A DNA stretch of 64,000 nucleotides from Rhizophagus irregularis (Eukaryota; Glomeromycota; Glomeromycetes; Glomerales; Glomeraceae). The notes beneath the pieces are model-generated. The model ran no database searches. It saw only the letters and a list, made by a program, of their open reading frames with translations, and was not told the DNA's origin. The position numbers and the translations under genes are program-made. Below, piece after piece: positions 1-11,517 of this stretch. The DNA is taken from positions 1,054,001 to 1,118,000 of the forward strand of contig NC_089446.1 of NCBI RefSeq assembly GCF_026210795.1, in the 5' to 3' direction. Position 1 is the stretch's first letter; each line of letters begins with the position of its first letter.

Positions 1-335
1 ATGACAGTTGGAGTTTTAAAACGACCTCCAAATTTTTCCCAATCATTTCGAAATATAATTTCTTCAGGAAGAGATTTGTGAGCATACGCATATCCCTTAA
101 ATTTATATTATGAAAAAACTATCAATTAAGTCATTTTTAAATCATTGGAGGATTTTATAAAATTGTAAAAAATCTTACTGAAAAGTTTGTTCCAAAGTCT
201 TATAAAAATAACATTATATGAATAAGAAGAATGTATTATTAATTAGAATTTCGTTTATCGAAACTGCAGAATATAATAATAATAAAGATCATTACCGATA
301 GCGACAACCACTCGAATATTATTATCTTCTGACAT
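1..335 (-). CDS. HSPA12-like Hsp70-family ATPase, 5' part (continues beyond window)
   Basis: This is the 5' end of an HSPA12-like gene, read leftward off the window. Three exons join in frame: 296-335, 179-198 and 1-95, with GT/AG introns. The ATG at 335 starts a peptide MSEDNNIRVVVAI, followed by DFGTNFSGYAYAHK across the tiny second exon. The exon pattern (40-46 nt, 20 nt, then a long exon) is the same in the genes at 5172, 5619 and 63594. DFGT-SG is phosphate loop 1 of the actin/Hsp70 ATPase fold; here the usual T/Y position is Asn (DFGTNFSG), which is unusual. The family binds ATP and is thought to act as cytosolic chaperone-like proteins; the client is unknown. The 3' part is not visible, so it may or may not be intact. 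Confidence 0.75.
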
Positions 336-587
336 TATTTTTGAGATTATATCTACCAAAACTACAAGATATAATTAAAAATACAGAATCATAGCAACAT
401 TATTTTTGAATTGTCGCAATCAAAAATATTTATTACAAAGATAGATATCGCTTGTTCGATAATCTGTAATATGCATGATGACATGATTTAATAAAACCAT
501 TGTTTCCATTTTGAAAGAAAAAAGCATTCAACATTAATGTATCATAAAAGTCAATGAATGAACTTATGTTTATTAGTATCAATAAGA

Positions 588-638
588 ATTTTTTGGCGTA
601 ATTTTGTTCATATAAGCAATTCATATAACCAAAAAAGG
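588..638. promoter_or_regulatory. Conserved motif block upstream of HSPA12-like copies
   Basis: The block contains TTTTTTGGCGTAATTTTG and ends in CCAAAAAAGG. A related block (ATTCTTGGCGTAA followed by CCAAAAAAAG) recurs at 5414-5449, 11283-11319, 15053, 19695, 23552 and 63356, each time a few hundred bases from the start of an HSPA12-like gene or relic. Its recurrence suggests a shared promoter element or 5' leader carried along in the duplications. The function is inferred only. Confidence 0.45.
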
Positions 639-2408
639 TAGACATTATGAAAAACATGATTTAGCCTATTTAAAGATTCTATAGATAATAAAGATGATCG
701 AGTATTCTTACTAAATTAACAAATGATTATAAACTTTCCCAATCCAGAACTAAATAGTATCAATAAGATGCTAAAGAAGGCATATCTTTATACAGTGGCA
801 CATAATGCTTCTTCTGTAGAAAGCTCTGGTAGAATTGTAACACATCGCGTAATTGCCTACGCCATTTCATATAAGCTATTTTTGGTTCTTTATTTCCTTC
901 ACAAATTATATTGTCTAAAATTGATTGCTGATAATTTTCGTCAGGTTAAACAAATGTTGTTTCTGCATCGAACTTAAAGTAAGTAATAAGCCAAATTTTA
1001 GACTACCATTTTCTGTTGATAATTAGATCGGGTACTCTTATGGTGGCGTTTATTACTTTTGTAAGTTCTTACTGTTAAGCCGTTAAGGGTTAATATTTTA
1101 GATCAAAAATAAACAATACGATTCATTGTTGTATTGGAACTAATACTTACCTCTGTCCCTTTGAAATAATCAGATATTAAATTTCTAAAATTCTGTTGAA
1201 CCTCTTTTTATTTATTTCAATTTAGTGAATGGTATTAGCTTAGTCGCGTTAATGGATGTTTAAGATATATTTTTTTATTTGTCCGAATACCCGAGGTTAA
1301 CCAACTTCACTCCCTAATATTCATTTTACCAAACCAGAATGACGTAAAAACGGTTGAATTATTTGCCCGTTTCTACTGGTTTACTACAGTAATCCTTGGA
1401 TTCGTATTTGTCGTTTGAATATCATGCTCCTTCCTAATCCTAAAGAAGATTGAAACAGATATGGATTTAGAAATACGTGTCTTTAATGGATAAACTAATC
1501 CATAATATTAACACTTTACATCGATCGATCAATGTTCGAGCACGTGTAAGAAATCTCAGAATTTTAATTTCCATTTTAATCTATTTCTTTCTTCTTTTAA
1601 TATAATTGTTTAAATTTAATATTTATACAACTACCCACCACTTCACACCAGCAAGTATGCGTGTGGCGACAACAAAATACGAGTATTATAACGGCCATGT
1701 AGCTTTTGATTATCTTATCTTCTCCCGTTTGTAGCGATATTATTTCTCTAGTTCGTAGTACATTCTAGTTTAAATTTTTGACAATGGGTGGTTGATGAAC
1801 CCTCTCTTTATTAATTTTAGATCTCTATGTACTATAATTCCCGTACCTACTCTTAGATGAATAAATAAAAGTGAATAATCTCTATTCATAATAATCTTTT
1901 AAAAAATATATTATTTATTACAAGTAAATCTAATTGCACAAAGATATATAATGATATTGTATGACGAAACTATTAGTAATGCCAAAAGTGTTTAGTCGTT
2001 AAACATTGGACATTATCATTAGACACACAGCAGTCACTTATGATATTAACGACATCTTCGCTATTTTTTCTTGATCTGTATAGAAAATATTTGGTCTAGC
2101 TAAAGAAAACAATTAAATAGATGAAGATTTAAGAGAATAGTATTTACAACAAAAAATAATAACCTTATACTGTATGGTTTATGCACTTCATAAAGAAAGT
2201 CAAATCATTGATTTAAAAATTGGTATTATTTCATAACGGTTGGATGTTTTTCAACAACTAGATCATATGCTAATATTCTTTGTTAAAAAATAAATAATAT
2301 CAATCAATATGAAAATAAATATAACATCAACGATTTAATACAAATTTTAAAAAAAATGTTACAATAAGATATTTAATATAATCTTATTATTCATCTTATT
2401 ATAAGCTG

Positions 2409-2564
2409 ATGCACTATCCCGAATGTATGAAGATAACACTCAAATTTTATTCTTTTACAAATACTAAACCATGGAAAAGACCAGATGAACCAGTCCAAAT
2501 GGGTCATTATTTCCACTTCTTGAAAGCTCATATCCTTGGAATTAACAGTATGCAAAGGATATGA
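2409..2564 (+). other. Short open relic with a T-K-P-W segment, unidentified
   Basis: A 51-codon open frame from ATG to TGA encodes a segment containing TKPWKRPDEPVQMGHYFHF. Its composition (W, P, H, Y rich) looks protein-like in a region that is otherwise noise, and a KPW segment occurs near the C-terminus of some nucleotide-sugar glycosyltransferases. It could be a stranded exon of such a gene or chance. There is no clear upstream exon. Confidence 0.2.
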
Positions 2565-2958
2565 TGTTGGTTAAGATGATGATTTTGTGATTAATTTTAA
2601 TTAACAGCGGAATATTTCAAATATATAGTTTTAATATTAAAATTTTAAAAGTCCGCGTTTTCGCGTTATCGTTACTCGTTAGAACCGGCAAAAATTTATG
2701 CACAGCGCGATCACTTGTTTTTCTGGACTTCAGCATCATTAAGATCTATCAAGTTATAAATGAATACGTTCTGAAATTTAAATTAGAATGTGATAAACTC
2801 GACTTTTAATTCAAAATTTAAGTTATAAATGACTAATTAAATAATACTACAAATATATTTAGAAAATACTGATTGAACAATTAATTAATACTTTATTTTA
2901 TAATTATAATTTACGATTGTTAAATAAAAGTACGAGAATTATAGATTTGATTATGAAT

Positions 2959-5172
2959 TTATTCATATTTGATTTCACACTGATATTTTTTACCCGTTTT
3001 TTGATTTTCAGCAGTAGCTTCAATTCCAACACCAAAAGATAAAGTAAATAAAATTGTTGTATCCTCGAGATTTTCATTCTCTGGTAACTCAATTTCCCAG
3101 TTGTGAAGCTTACTCACTCCAGGATCTTCACAAAATTTTGCATCACTTCCTTCTGTAGCATATAAATCAAAATTTATTTTTTGTTGTAATAATGACAGAG
3201 GCTTGAACTTTTTGGTGAATTTGTTATCTCGAGGTAATCTTGCACCACGTTGTGCTAGTCTTTCGAAAGCTACAGTTAATCCATTTGGAAGTCTTTCCGA
3301 AAGCGGATCAGGTTGTTTCCATCTTCGTACTATTTCAGTACCTAAATAAAAAAAAAATTAACCCATGAAAATAGTAAAAATTATAACAGATTATGATAAC
3401 TAACCATATGTTCGTTTTAATATGCGATCTTTCACAGTTTTTTCCTTGAGTCCGTATAAAACACCTAAACAAAAAATAGAAATATTACTATGATTGTATA
3501 CTATTAAATTAAATGAAATTAATCAAAATGAAAAACCTACTTACCTCCTTTTACAACCGATGTAATAGGTTGAGGCGGAACTGAAATGTTTGGAACAATT
3601 TCGCCAAATTCTTCTTTAATTCTAGTTTGTAAATATTTAGATTCGCTAAATCCTCCCACTAAAAACATAGTTGAGCATCCCTTTTCATTTTTGTCCAATT
3701 GATCCTTAATCAAATTTATAATTTTATCTATAACAGGATCAAACATCCCTTTAATATCCTCAAAACTTAGTTTGATTAACCACTCTTCTTCTTCCATTCT
3801 ATTCTTTTCCTCTCCTGTTACGTATTGTTGTATCGCTGGTAACAATTCTTCTAAATCTAAATCCTCACCAGGGTTTGAATCATCCCCTGTAAACGGTATT
3901 TTTACTTGTTTACAAAATGCTTGTACACAATATTGTAATTGACTATAATGATTGTTTTTAACTAATTCGATTGCAGCTTTGCCTACTTTTTCTTCAACAA
4001 ACTCAAGAAATGCTTGATCTATGAAGGATGATCCGCAATAGTCTCCTGAACGTTCTGTTATTTCGCTTAATCTTTCATCTTCTAATAACTCGCGTGTTGT
4101 TAAATCAACGGTACCACCACCACAATCAACAATCATAAACGAATCTATACAACGAACAAATAAAATAGATAAAATTAATAACGAACGTAATTTAAGAATA
4201 TTAATTATAATTACTAACCTCCCGTAGTTAAATGATGCTCTTCTCTTGTTGTTGGATTCAGACAACAGATTGCAGCTGCTTCAGCTGTTTATTAATGAGT
4301 AAAAATTTTATTTAATTCAGTTTATATAAAAAATTTATATAAATAATTGATTTTACATACGTTCTGTCGTAAATTTGAGATTATTAGTATTATATTTATC
4401 TTTCAATAAACCTGCGTTGATAGCACATTCACGAAATGTTTCAATGGCTTTATCATCAAATTCCGCAGGAACCTTTTTGTTTATTTTTTAAAAAAAAAGA
4501 AAAATTAATTTTTATAATTAAATCAACAAGTAAATTAAAAATAAATTGATCCTTACTGTAAGAACAATTAATACGTGCTTATAAAAATCTACATTCCTCC
4601 AGTGACGTTCTAAACTTTCTTTAATATGATCACCCAATTTTTTCAAATAATCTCTAATAACATTTTTATAATTTAAATCTTTGGGCAAAAAAGGTTTTTT
4701 TTCTAATGATTTTACTAAATGTAATTTAAACAATTCGATAGGTTTTGATGAAGTTTTTGTCTTCTTTTTCTTCACTGGTTTTTCGGCTAATGCGGGAAAT
4801 CCCCACGAACTAATTTTAGTATAAGAATCATCTTCATACTTTATGACGGTTGGAGTTTTAAAGGAAGCTCCGGTCGTTTCCCATTCACTTTGAACAGTAA
4901 TATTTTTGGGATTTTCTTTGTGAGCATATGCATATCCCTTAAAATTTATATTATCAAATAACGAAAGGAATTGTAAATAAATCTTTAAATTAATAAATAG
5001 AGGCATAAATTACTGATTCAAATTCTTACTGAAAATGTTGTTCCGAAGTCTTAATATTGGTAAAATAATTAATTTGGATTAGATTATATTTATCAAGACT
5101 ATAAAATTTGATAAAAAAAGTTATACCGATTGAGACGACCACACGGATATCACTCTGGATTTCAATTGACAT
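2959..5172 (-). CDS. HSPA12-like Hsp70-family ATPase, 8 exons, intact
   Basis: Eight exons (5127-5172, 5030-5049, 4557-4937, 4361-4472, 4219-4284, 3545-4144, 3405-3464, 2959-3341) join without stops into 555 codons. All introns are GT/AG. Hsp70 ATPase landmarks are in order: phosphate loop 1 DFGTTFSG (about residue 16), a TEPEAAAI segment, phosphate loop 2 IVDCGGGTVDL, and the adenosine loop FLVGGFSESKYLQ. The C-terminal third is the divergent HSPA12-type tail rather than a canonical substrate-binding domain. Spurious ATGs occur inside introns, so a simple ORF call starting near 4265 is wrong. It is divergent from the gene at 5619, with 446 bp between the starts. Likely a cytosolic ATP-dependent chaperone or sensor; the substrate is unknown. 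Confidence 0.9.
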
Positions 5173-5618
5173 GCTTTATTTTGAAATTTTTATTTTTTTT
5201 TTTGTAGTCAAAATATTTCCAAAGATATGCAATAAATAAATAAATCTTATCTGCTATATCGATTACAAAAATATGTGGAACGTTCGTATTGCAATACATC
5301 AAACCATTGTATCCATATTAGAAATAGGAGTTTTGGCTATCCTCAACAAAAAGAATTTTATGAATGAAATTAGGAATTCAATGAATGAACTTAATTTTAT
5401 TGAACAATAAAGAATTCTTGGCGTAAATTTTTCATATTACCAAAAAAAGAAGTGATTAAATCGAAAATAAATGCATGGGAAAAAACACGTTTTTTACCTG
5501 TATTGGATAAAAATTCTGATAAATGATTTACATAATATATTTTGTTTATATAAATATGATCGGTAGTATATTTTTTCAATCCATTAATTACTTTACTGTA
5601 TATCGTTCATTTAACATA
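5173..5618. promoter_or_regulatory. Shared intergenic promoter between two divergent HSPA12-like genes
   Basis: The 446 bp between the divergent starts hold one copy of the conserved block (ATTCTTGGCGTAA at 5414-5426, CCAAAAAAAG ending near 5449), lying about 240 bp from one ATG and 205 bp from the other. No TATA box can be singled out in such AT-rich DNA. A bidirectional promoter is inferred. Confidence 0.45.
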
Positions 5619-7736
5619 ATGTCATGGACAACCGACATTCGCGTTGTGATTGGTTTAGGTACATTTATAATATTTGACATTTGAATTTTCTTTTTAACAC
5701 TGAATTAATTATATATTATATATTAAATCAGATTTTGGAACCACTTATTCGGTAAAATCATGTAGTTTCATGTTAAATTTAATATGATAAGAAATTAATT
5801 TTTTTTTTTATGGTAGGGATTTTCTTTATATCATTGCGAAGCTAAAGATATCGGAGACATCCGTGTAAATAGTGATTGGCCTGGAAGGGATGGGATATTG
5901 AAGACAAATACAATTCTTCAATACAAAACTGACGAATTTAAAGAGGTTGATTCATGGGGTTATAAGGCCTTGTACTCGAAACCTAGTAGGAGAAGCAGAG
6001 ATGATGAAGCAAGACCTATAGAATTATTTAAATTATATTTGGGTAATTGTTTGGAAAAGTATAGACCAAAGTTGCCTGAACCATTAACATATAAAAAAGC
6101 GATTACCGATTACCTTTATGAAATGGGAAAGGTAAATAATTAAAATATTAAATAAATAAATTATTTTTTTCACATTATAATAATCTTTACTTTTGATTGA
6201 TAAAGTTGGCTAAAGAAAATGTTCATAAATTTTGGCCGGGAATTGATTTCATGGAAAATGTACTCATAGTTCTTACTATACCAGCTGAATATTCAGAAAA
6301 TGATAAAGCTATAATGAGAGATTGTATATACAACGCTAAATTGATCAATAACAAATTTTCAGAAAAATTGCAGATTACAACTGAACGTATGTTTGATTAT
6401 TTTGATCATGTTTATTATTTTACTGCAATGATTGTGATGAAAAAATAAACAAATAATTTTTAAAATAAATATAGCGGAAGCTGCAGCAATCTACTGTCTG
6501 TATAGTAGCTTAAAAGAACACAAACTCACAAAATCCGGAAGTATGTTTCTATTTAAATATGCTTAACAAATTATGTTTTAATAATTGTATTAATTAAATA
6601 TTCTTTTGTCTAATCAAGCAAATTTCATGGTCGTTGACTGCGGCGGTGGCACAGTAGATTTAACAACACGTAAATTGTTAGAAGAAAACCAATTAGGTGA
6701 AGTCACTGAACGAGCAGGAGATTTTTGTGGGAGTACATTTATCGACAACAAATTTATTGAACTACTTAAGAGTGAAGTTGGAAAATCGGCTATGGATTCG
6801 TTAATTAATAAACATTATGGCCAATTTCAAAATTTAATTCAAGAATTTTGCCAAAATGTCAAGTTACCATTCACCGGAGATGATCCAGATTTTATTTATG
6901 AAATTGATTTAGAAGCTGTTGCTCCTGCATTATTAGATTACGTTACTGGTTCAGAGAAAGATTTGATGGAAGAAAAAGAATGGATGATTACGCTTAATTG
7001 TGATATTATTAAATCTATGTTTGATTCTATTATTGTTAGAATTTTCGAAATGATTCGTATTCAATTAAAAAATTCTGAAAAATGTTCTGCAATATTCTTA
7101 GTTGGTGGTTTTGGTCAATCAAAGTATTTGCAGAAAGAAATCGAGAAAGAATTTAGTCACTTAGTTGAAAACATCTCAATTCCGAATCAACCTATCGCAG
7201 CGGTAGTGCGTGGCGCAGCGATATACGGAAAAAGTTTATACGAGTCAAAGAATTTGAAGAACATGAATAACTCAAAATGTGTCATTGCAACTCGTGTATT
7301 AAAATATACCTTTGGGATCAAGGTATCTCCTTTATGGGAATATGGAGATCCATCAGATCGGCTCACAAGTGATGGGAGGATTCATAAATTTCGTTGTATT
7401 GCAGAACGCGAAACTAATGCTACAACTGATCAAGAATATATAGTTGAAGACTTGGTTCCTATTTCTCCGGATCAAACAGAAATGAGCTTTGATATATACT
7501 ATACAAAAGAACAGAGTGCTGTTTATTGTGATGAACCTGGTATGAAATTGCTTGGAGAATTACTTATCAGCCTCCCCGACGTGCATTTGGGAACTAATAG
7601 ACCTTGTACATTTTGCTTATCATTCGGCGATATGGAAATTAAAGCCAGGGCTTTTAATCAAATAAATGGGCAAAACTATCAAACCAAGTTCGAATTAAAT
7701 GAATTATCTGACTTAAATGAATTAAATGGTTTTTAG
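5619..7736 (+). CDS. HSPA12-like Hsp70-family ATPase, 6 exons, intact
   Basis: Exons 5619-5658, 5732-5751, 5817-6131, 6206-6386, 6475-6540 and 6619-7736 join into 579 codons with GT/AG introns. Landmarks: DFGTTYSGFS (phosphate loop 1, split over the 20-nt exon 2), a VLIVLTIPAEYSENDKA segment, a TEPEAAAIYC segment, MVVDCGGGTVDLTTRK (phosphate loop 2), and FLVGGFGQSKYLQKE (adenosine loop). The protein ends ELNELSDLNELNGF. The start is fixed by the shared MSWT-N/D-IRVVIGL first exon, also seen at 63594. It is the + strand member of the first convergent pair; the facing coiled-coil gene ends 174 bp downstream. It is the only chaperone member among the five pairs at 5.6-26.2 kb that is still intact. 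ATP binding is expected; the client is unknown. Confidence 0.92.
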
Positions 7737-7910
7737 AGTTTTATTTTAAATAATTAATAAATAAATTATTTTATTAATAAATATAAATTTCAAATTTTTT
7801 TATTTCAATTTCATTTCAGTTTGTACTACAGTTCGACCTTAATAATATAATCCATAATGATTTTACAAAGAATTCTTTTTTATAAGTTTTTTAAAAAGTA
7901 TTTAATTAAT

Positions 7911-10142
7911 CTAATCTACTGCATTGTATGAATCGTCGTCCGATTCCAGTTCTAAATGTACCTTAGCTTTTTTGGACGTCAAATAGTCTATTCCTTTTGT
8001 AATGAATTTTTTCCTTTTTATGAATATTTGAGCATGAGTATATATTTTACGTTTCTCCACATCTTCCAAATCTCGACCAATCATTGGAAAAGAACAAATT
8101 TCAACTTCTAAGTTATCAATGTCATCTTTATCCCAATTTCCTTCCATAATGCTTGGGTCAATACTAGATTCTGTTTTGATCCATCTCATTTGAGCACTAG
8201 GTTCTTGAACCTTTAAGCGAAATTGAAATATTCTAATAAATTCTCGAATTAAATCTGGCGCCAATTTTTCAACATAATTTCTTTTGTTTACATCTTTTAT
8301 CGTACGATATGTATTCATTTCTCTATTTAATTCGGTTGTTTTCATGATAATGTAACCATGTGATGTATAGTTTTCACTTGACAAGACATCTGAAAATCCT
8401 CGATTACCAAGAGCGATATTGACTTCTTGTCGTACTTTTATTGAAGCTGCCTGAGTTATTGTGTCATCTCCACTTCGAGTTTTAGAGAAACTAACTAATT
8501 TATTTTCTAAATCTTTCGCCATTGTTGCAATCTCTTTTTCTAAATGCATTATCGAACCTTCCTTTAAATTTTGTTTGAAGTATTTTCTAATATCCTTTGT
8601 TATCGTTTTTATAATATGATGATGTAAAACTGCTTTAATTAACGGTTTGTTTGGCTGTTTGGGTGTAACTTTAGTTTTAATATTATACTTTCCCATAAGA
8701 TTATTAACCGTCTTGAAATCGATCTCAAAATCTCCTTTTAATGTTGTAACGTAATTCTTTAACTTATTTTGTAATTCTTCAATATCCTTTTTAAGTTGAA
8801 CAGAATGATTCTTATCGTCATCGTCCATTCGATAATTTGTCATAGTACCCAGCGCGGACTGGTATTGAGATGCTTCTTTTTTAAGATTTATATTTTTTTC
8901 TATAAGTTCTTGTTTTTCTTTTTCTTTTCTTTGCAATAAATTTTTAAGATCATTTATCTCCTTAACATATTCATCATTTTTTTTCTGAAATTGTATAATT
9001 TCTTCTAATTCGTTAGATTTGTTTTGAAAGTTACTGATTTCTCCATTCTTAACTTTAATATTAGTAGATAATTGATCATTTTGGGATTTTTCCTTAAGCT
9101 TATCTTCGAGTTGCTTGAGTTGATCTTTGAGTTTATCATTTTCAGCTGAATAATTGTCTGGACTTTTAGAAGATGTAGATATCTTATCTTTATGCTTTTT
9201 GTTTTCAGCAACTAATTCTGCAAGTTGATTTGTGAGGACTTCTTTTTCAGAACGAAGTGTTGACAAACTTTTCTTATATTCTTTGTTCTGAACTTTGAGA
9301 TTAGAGTTTTCAGTGTATATCGGTGAATGATTATTTTGTTTGCTATTTTTATTTTTAAGTTTTTCATTTTCGAGGTGAATTTTGAGTTTATCATGTTCAC
9401 CACACATAACTTCATAATCTGTTGTTACTTTTTTAAGATTTGCACTTTCAGTACGAAGTGTTGATGATAAATTGGTTTGTGCTTTATTAAGTCTTTCATA
9501 TTCGCTTGACAAACTTTTGAGCTGAGCTTTGAGGTCACGAATTTCATTAGAATCATTTTTTTGACCATTTCTAAGTTTTTTGTTGTCCGTACGAAATGAT
9601 GAGAGTTGATCCTTGAGGTTATTGTTTTCAGCTTCATAATCATTTTGTACTTTTTTAAGCTTTTCATTTTCACTTTCGAGCTGAGCTTTAAGTTTACTAA
9701 TTTCGTTAGAATTATTATCTCTAAGTGATGAGAGTTGATCATTGAGGGTATTATTTTCATTGCATATGGTTTCATAATCAATTTGTACTTCTTTAAGCCT
9801 TTTATTTTCAGTTGACAAACTTTCGAGCTGTTCTTTGAGGTATCTAATTTCGTCAGAATTACTTTTTTGTTTATCTATAAATCCTTCGAGTTCAGCTGTG
9901 AGGTTATTGCTTATTTCTAAATACTTGTTATGTTCGGTACGGAGCGCCCTCAAACTTTCTTCATATTGTTTAACCAGATCTTCCTTTTCATCAAGTAACA
10001 CTCTGATATTATCTCTCTCTTGGGAACATTCATTTAGTCTGTCTTGGAGGGCAGAATTTTTCTGTTCAAGTTCTTGAATCTCTTCACGAGAGGAATAATT
10101 TTCATCCACATCCATTGCATCGTTCTGATCACTAATCTTCAT
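7911..10142 (-). CDS. Coiled-coil protein with conserved C-terminal module, 743 aa
   Basis: Single open frame without introns. Residues about 15-460 are a long parallel-type coiled coil, rich in K, E, N, L and Q, with heptads and repeated blocks such as LKAQLESENEKLKKVQ. Residues about 465-715 form a non-coiled module of unknown function, shared with the proteins at 16136, 21153 and in part 24399. Its markers are LKNYVTTLKGDFEIDF, KPLIKAVLHHHIIK, QEVNIALGNRGFSDVLS, DLIREFIRIFQFRLKVQEP and SIDPSIMEGNWDKDDIDNLE, ending in KRKIYTHAQ plus a basic stretch. There is no signal peptide or membrane segment. It faces the HSPA12-like gene at 5619. The function is unknown; a scaffold or a partner of the neighbouring chaperone is only a hypothesis. 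It is very similar in DNA to 24786-26201, indicating recent duplication or conversion. Confidence 0.85.
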   Translation of the reverse strand: MKISDQNDAMDVDENYSSREEIQELEQKNSALQDRLNECSQERDNIRVLLDEKEDLVKQYEESLRALRTEHNKYLEISNNLTAELEGFIDKQKSNSDEIRYLKEQLESLSTENKRLKEVQIDYETICNENNTLNDQLSSLRDNNSNEISKLKAQLESENEKLKKVQNDYEAENNNLKDQLSSFRTDNKKLRNGQKNDSNEIRDLKAQLKSLSSEYERLNKAQTNLSSTLRTESANLKKVTTDYEVMCGEHDKLKIHLENEKLKNKNSKQNNHSPIYTENSNLKVQNKEYKKSLSTLRSEKEVLTNQLAELVAENKKHKDKISTSSKSPDNYSAENDKLKDQLKQLEDKLKEKSQNDQLSTNIKVKNGEISNFQNKSNELEEIIQFQKKNDEYVKEINDLKNLLQRKEKEKQELIEKNINLKKEASQYQSALGTMTNYRMDDDDKNHSVQLKKDIEELQNKLKNYVTTLKGDFEIDFKTVNNLMGKYNIKTKVTPKQPNKPLIKAVLHHHIIKTITKDIRKYFKQNLKEGSIMHLEKEIATMAKDLENKLVSFSKTRSGDDTITQAASIKVRQEVNIALGNRGFSDVLSSENYTSHGYIIMKTTELNREMNTYRTIKDVNKRNYVEKLAPDLIREFIRIFQFRLKVQEPSAQMRWIKTESSIDPSIMEGNWDKDDIDNLEVEICSFPMIGRDLEDVEKRKIYTHAQIFIKRKKFITKGIDYLTSKKAKVHLELESDDDSYNAVD

Positions 10143-10265
10143 GGCTTAAATTTTTTTTTTTTTTTTTTTTGCAAATTAAAGGAAAAAAGGTTTACCATTT
10201 ATTTATTTATAAGTGACAATTTAATGGTATTTTTATCACTTTACCTTATCTGTTTATCAGTTACG
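10143..10265 (-). promoter_or_regulatory. Conserved upstream region of coiled-coil genes
   Basis: After a poly(T) run next to the start codon comes a block containing AAGTGACAATTTAATGG and TATCACTTTACCTTATC (given on the + strand). Closely similar blocks sit directly upstream of the copies starting at 13842 (13853-13905) and 26201 (about 26250-26303). Weaker versions lie upstream of 18490 and 22814. This indicates that the promoter region was duplicated with the gene. Confidence 0.5.
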
Positions 10266-10692
10266 AAATGCATAAAAAATTTTTTTGTAATACACAAAAC
10301 CAAGTTGAAACAAGTTATGTTTGTTTTCGGGTCATCAATGAAAGACCATGTGACCGACATAGCCTTACTGAGTCTGAAAAAATACTTGCAGATTACATTA
10401 TTTTGATTGACGTATGATAAATTAACACGTTATATTAATAAAATATTCATGATTTTCACAATACATGCTTCAAAATTTCTATCCTCAGATAATTCAACAT
10501 ACTGTAATCTTTCAGAGAAACCATGACAATAAATATTTATCGCGTTACATTTAATTAACGATTTCCTTATATGAAGTTCATATAAGATAACCGAGAAAAA
10601 GAAAAAATAACTTTTTAATTGCAAATAAATATAAACTAAAAAAAAATTAATCAAAAACAAAGAATCTTTACTTCTGATGTGATGGAACCAAG

Positions 10693-10916
10693 TAGTGCTT
10701 CGATCCGTAGCGGTTTTATCCGGATTTTCATCCGGATTGAATTTCATTAAATTTCGCTGGCACTATGAGTTTGGCCAGAATTAGTATAAATTTTTGGGAT
10801 AATAATACTTTAATGTTGGTTTAAATTATAGTCTGTTTAAATCTGAAATTCATAATCTTTCTCAGCCATAATCGTCACATGAAAATATTCAAGTTTTCAT
10901 CCGGATCGAAGCACTA
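10693..10916. mobile_element. hAT-type MITE, 224 bp
   Basis: Perfect 15-bp terminal inverted repeats TAGTGCTTCGATCCG at both ends are flanked by an exact 8-bp direct repeat GAACCAAG (10685-10692 and 10917-10924). A TAGNG terminus plus an 8-bp duplication is the hAT signature. There is no coding capacity. Confidence 0.88.
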
Positions 10917-11517
10917 GAACCAAGATATTTGAAATATTTTCGCAAAAATTCATTCTATAAAATATTTTAGTTATTTATATCGGAATCAAACATTTCAATA
11001 ACCTCAAATTAATTTCAAGCGAAACTTTGAGTATTTAATTATAATTACTGAATTTTGAAATTAATTTATATTTTCCCATTTATCATTATCTGATCATTCG
11101 AATAATAACAATTATTTACTATATTTAACGATTAAAAACTTTATTAAATTTTACTCTTTTTTTTTTTACAAAGAGAGTCACTTTGTTATCATCATTGTAT
11201 GACAAGACTATTGTTTCCATTTTAGAAAGATTTGAAAGAATATTTATGAATGAAACTTATTTTCAAATAAGAATAATAAAAGATTCTTGGCGTAAATTTT
11301 TTCATATATCCAAAAAAGGTAATAAAGAAAATGTAGGGTTTTAATTTGCGATTTTTAATAGTTGACGTAATGGCAGTACTATATTCATCAGCAATAGCTG
11401 TAAATCAAAGATTTTTCTTATAAAATATTATTTTTAGAATCGTGAATTATAATATATATGTATAATAATTATCAATTATGAGTTTTTGTAAATATGATAG
11501 GTTGCATTTTAATTATT

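Larger units (their letters stand above)
336..2958. other. Intergenic AT-rich region
   Basis: No convincing gene is seen apart from the conserved block at 588-638 and the short open relic at 2409-2564. An 84-codon open frame at 723-977 (+) has no recognisable domain and no splice-compatible extension, so it is not called. Confidence 0.5.

Noticed and set aside
723-977. 84-aa open frame
   Set aside because: No recognised domain, no splice partners and no recurrence beside other HSPA12-like copies.
3537-4265. 242-aa frame starting MSESNNKRRASFNYG
   Set aside because: Its first 45 residues read antisense to nothing real: they span intron 5 and the wrong frame of exon 5 of the gene at 2959-5172.
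9005-9781. Secondary frames of 67-118 aa on the - strand inside the coiled-coil gene
   Set aside because: Frame-shifted shadows of a low-complexity coiled-coil coding sequence; the 743-codon frame explains the region.
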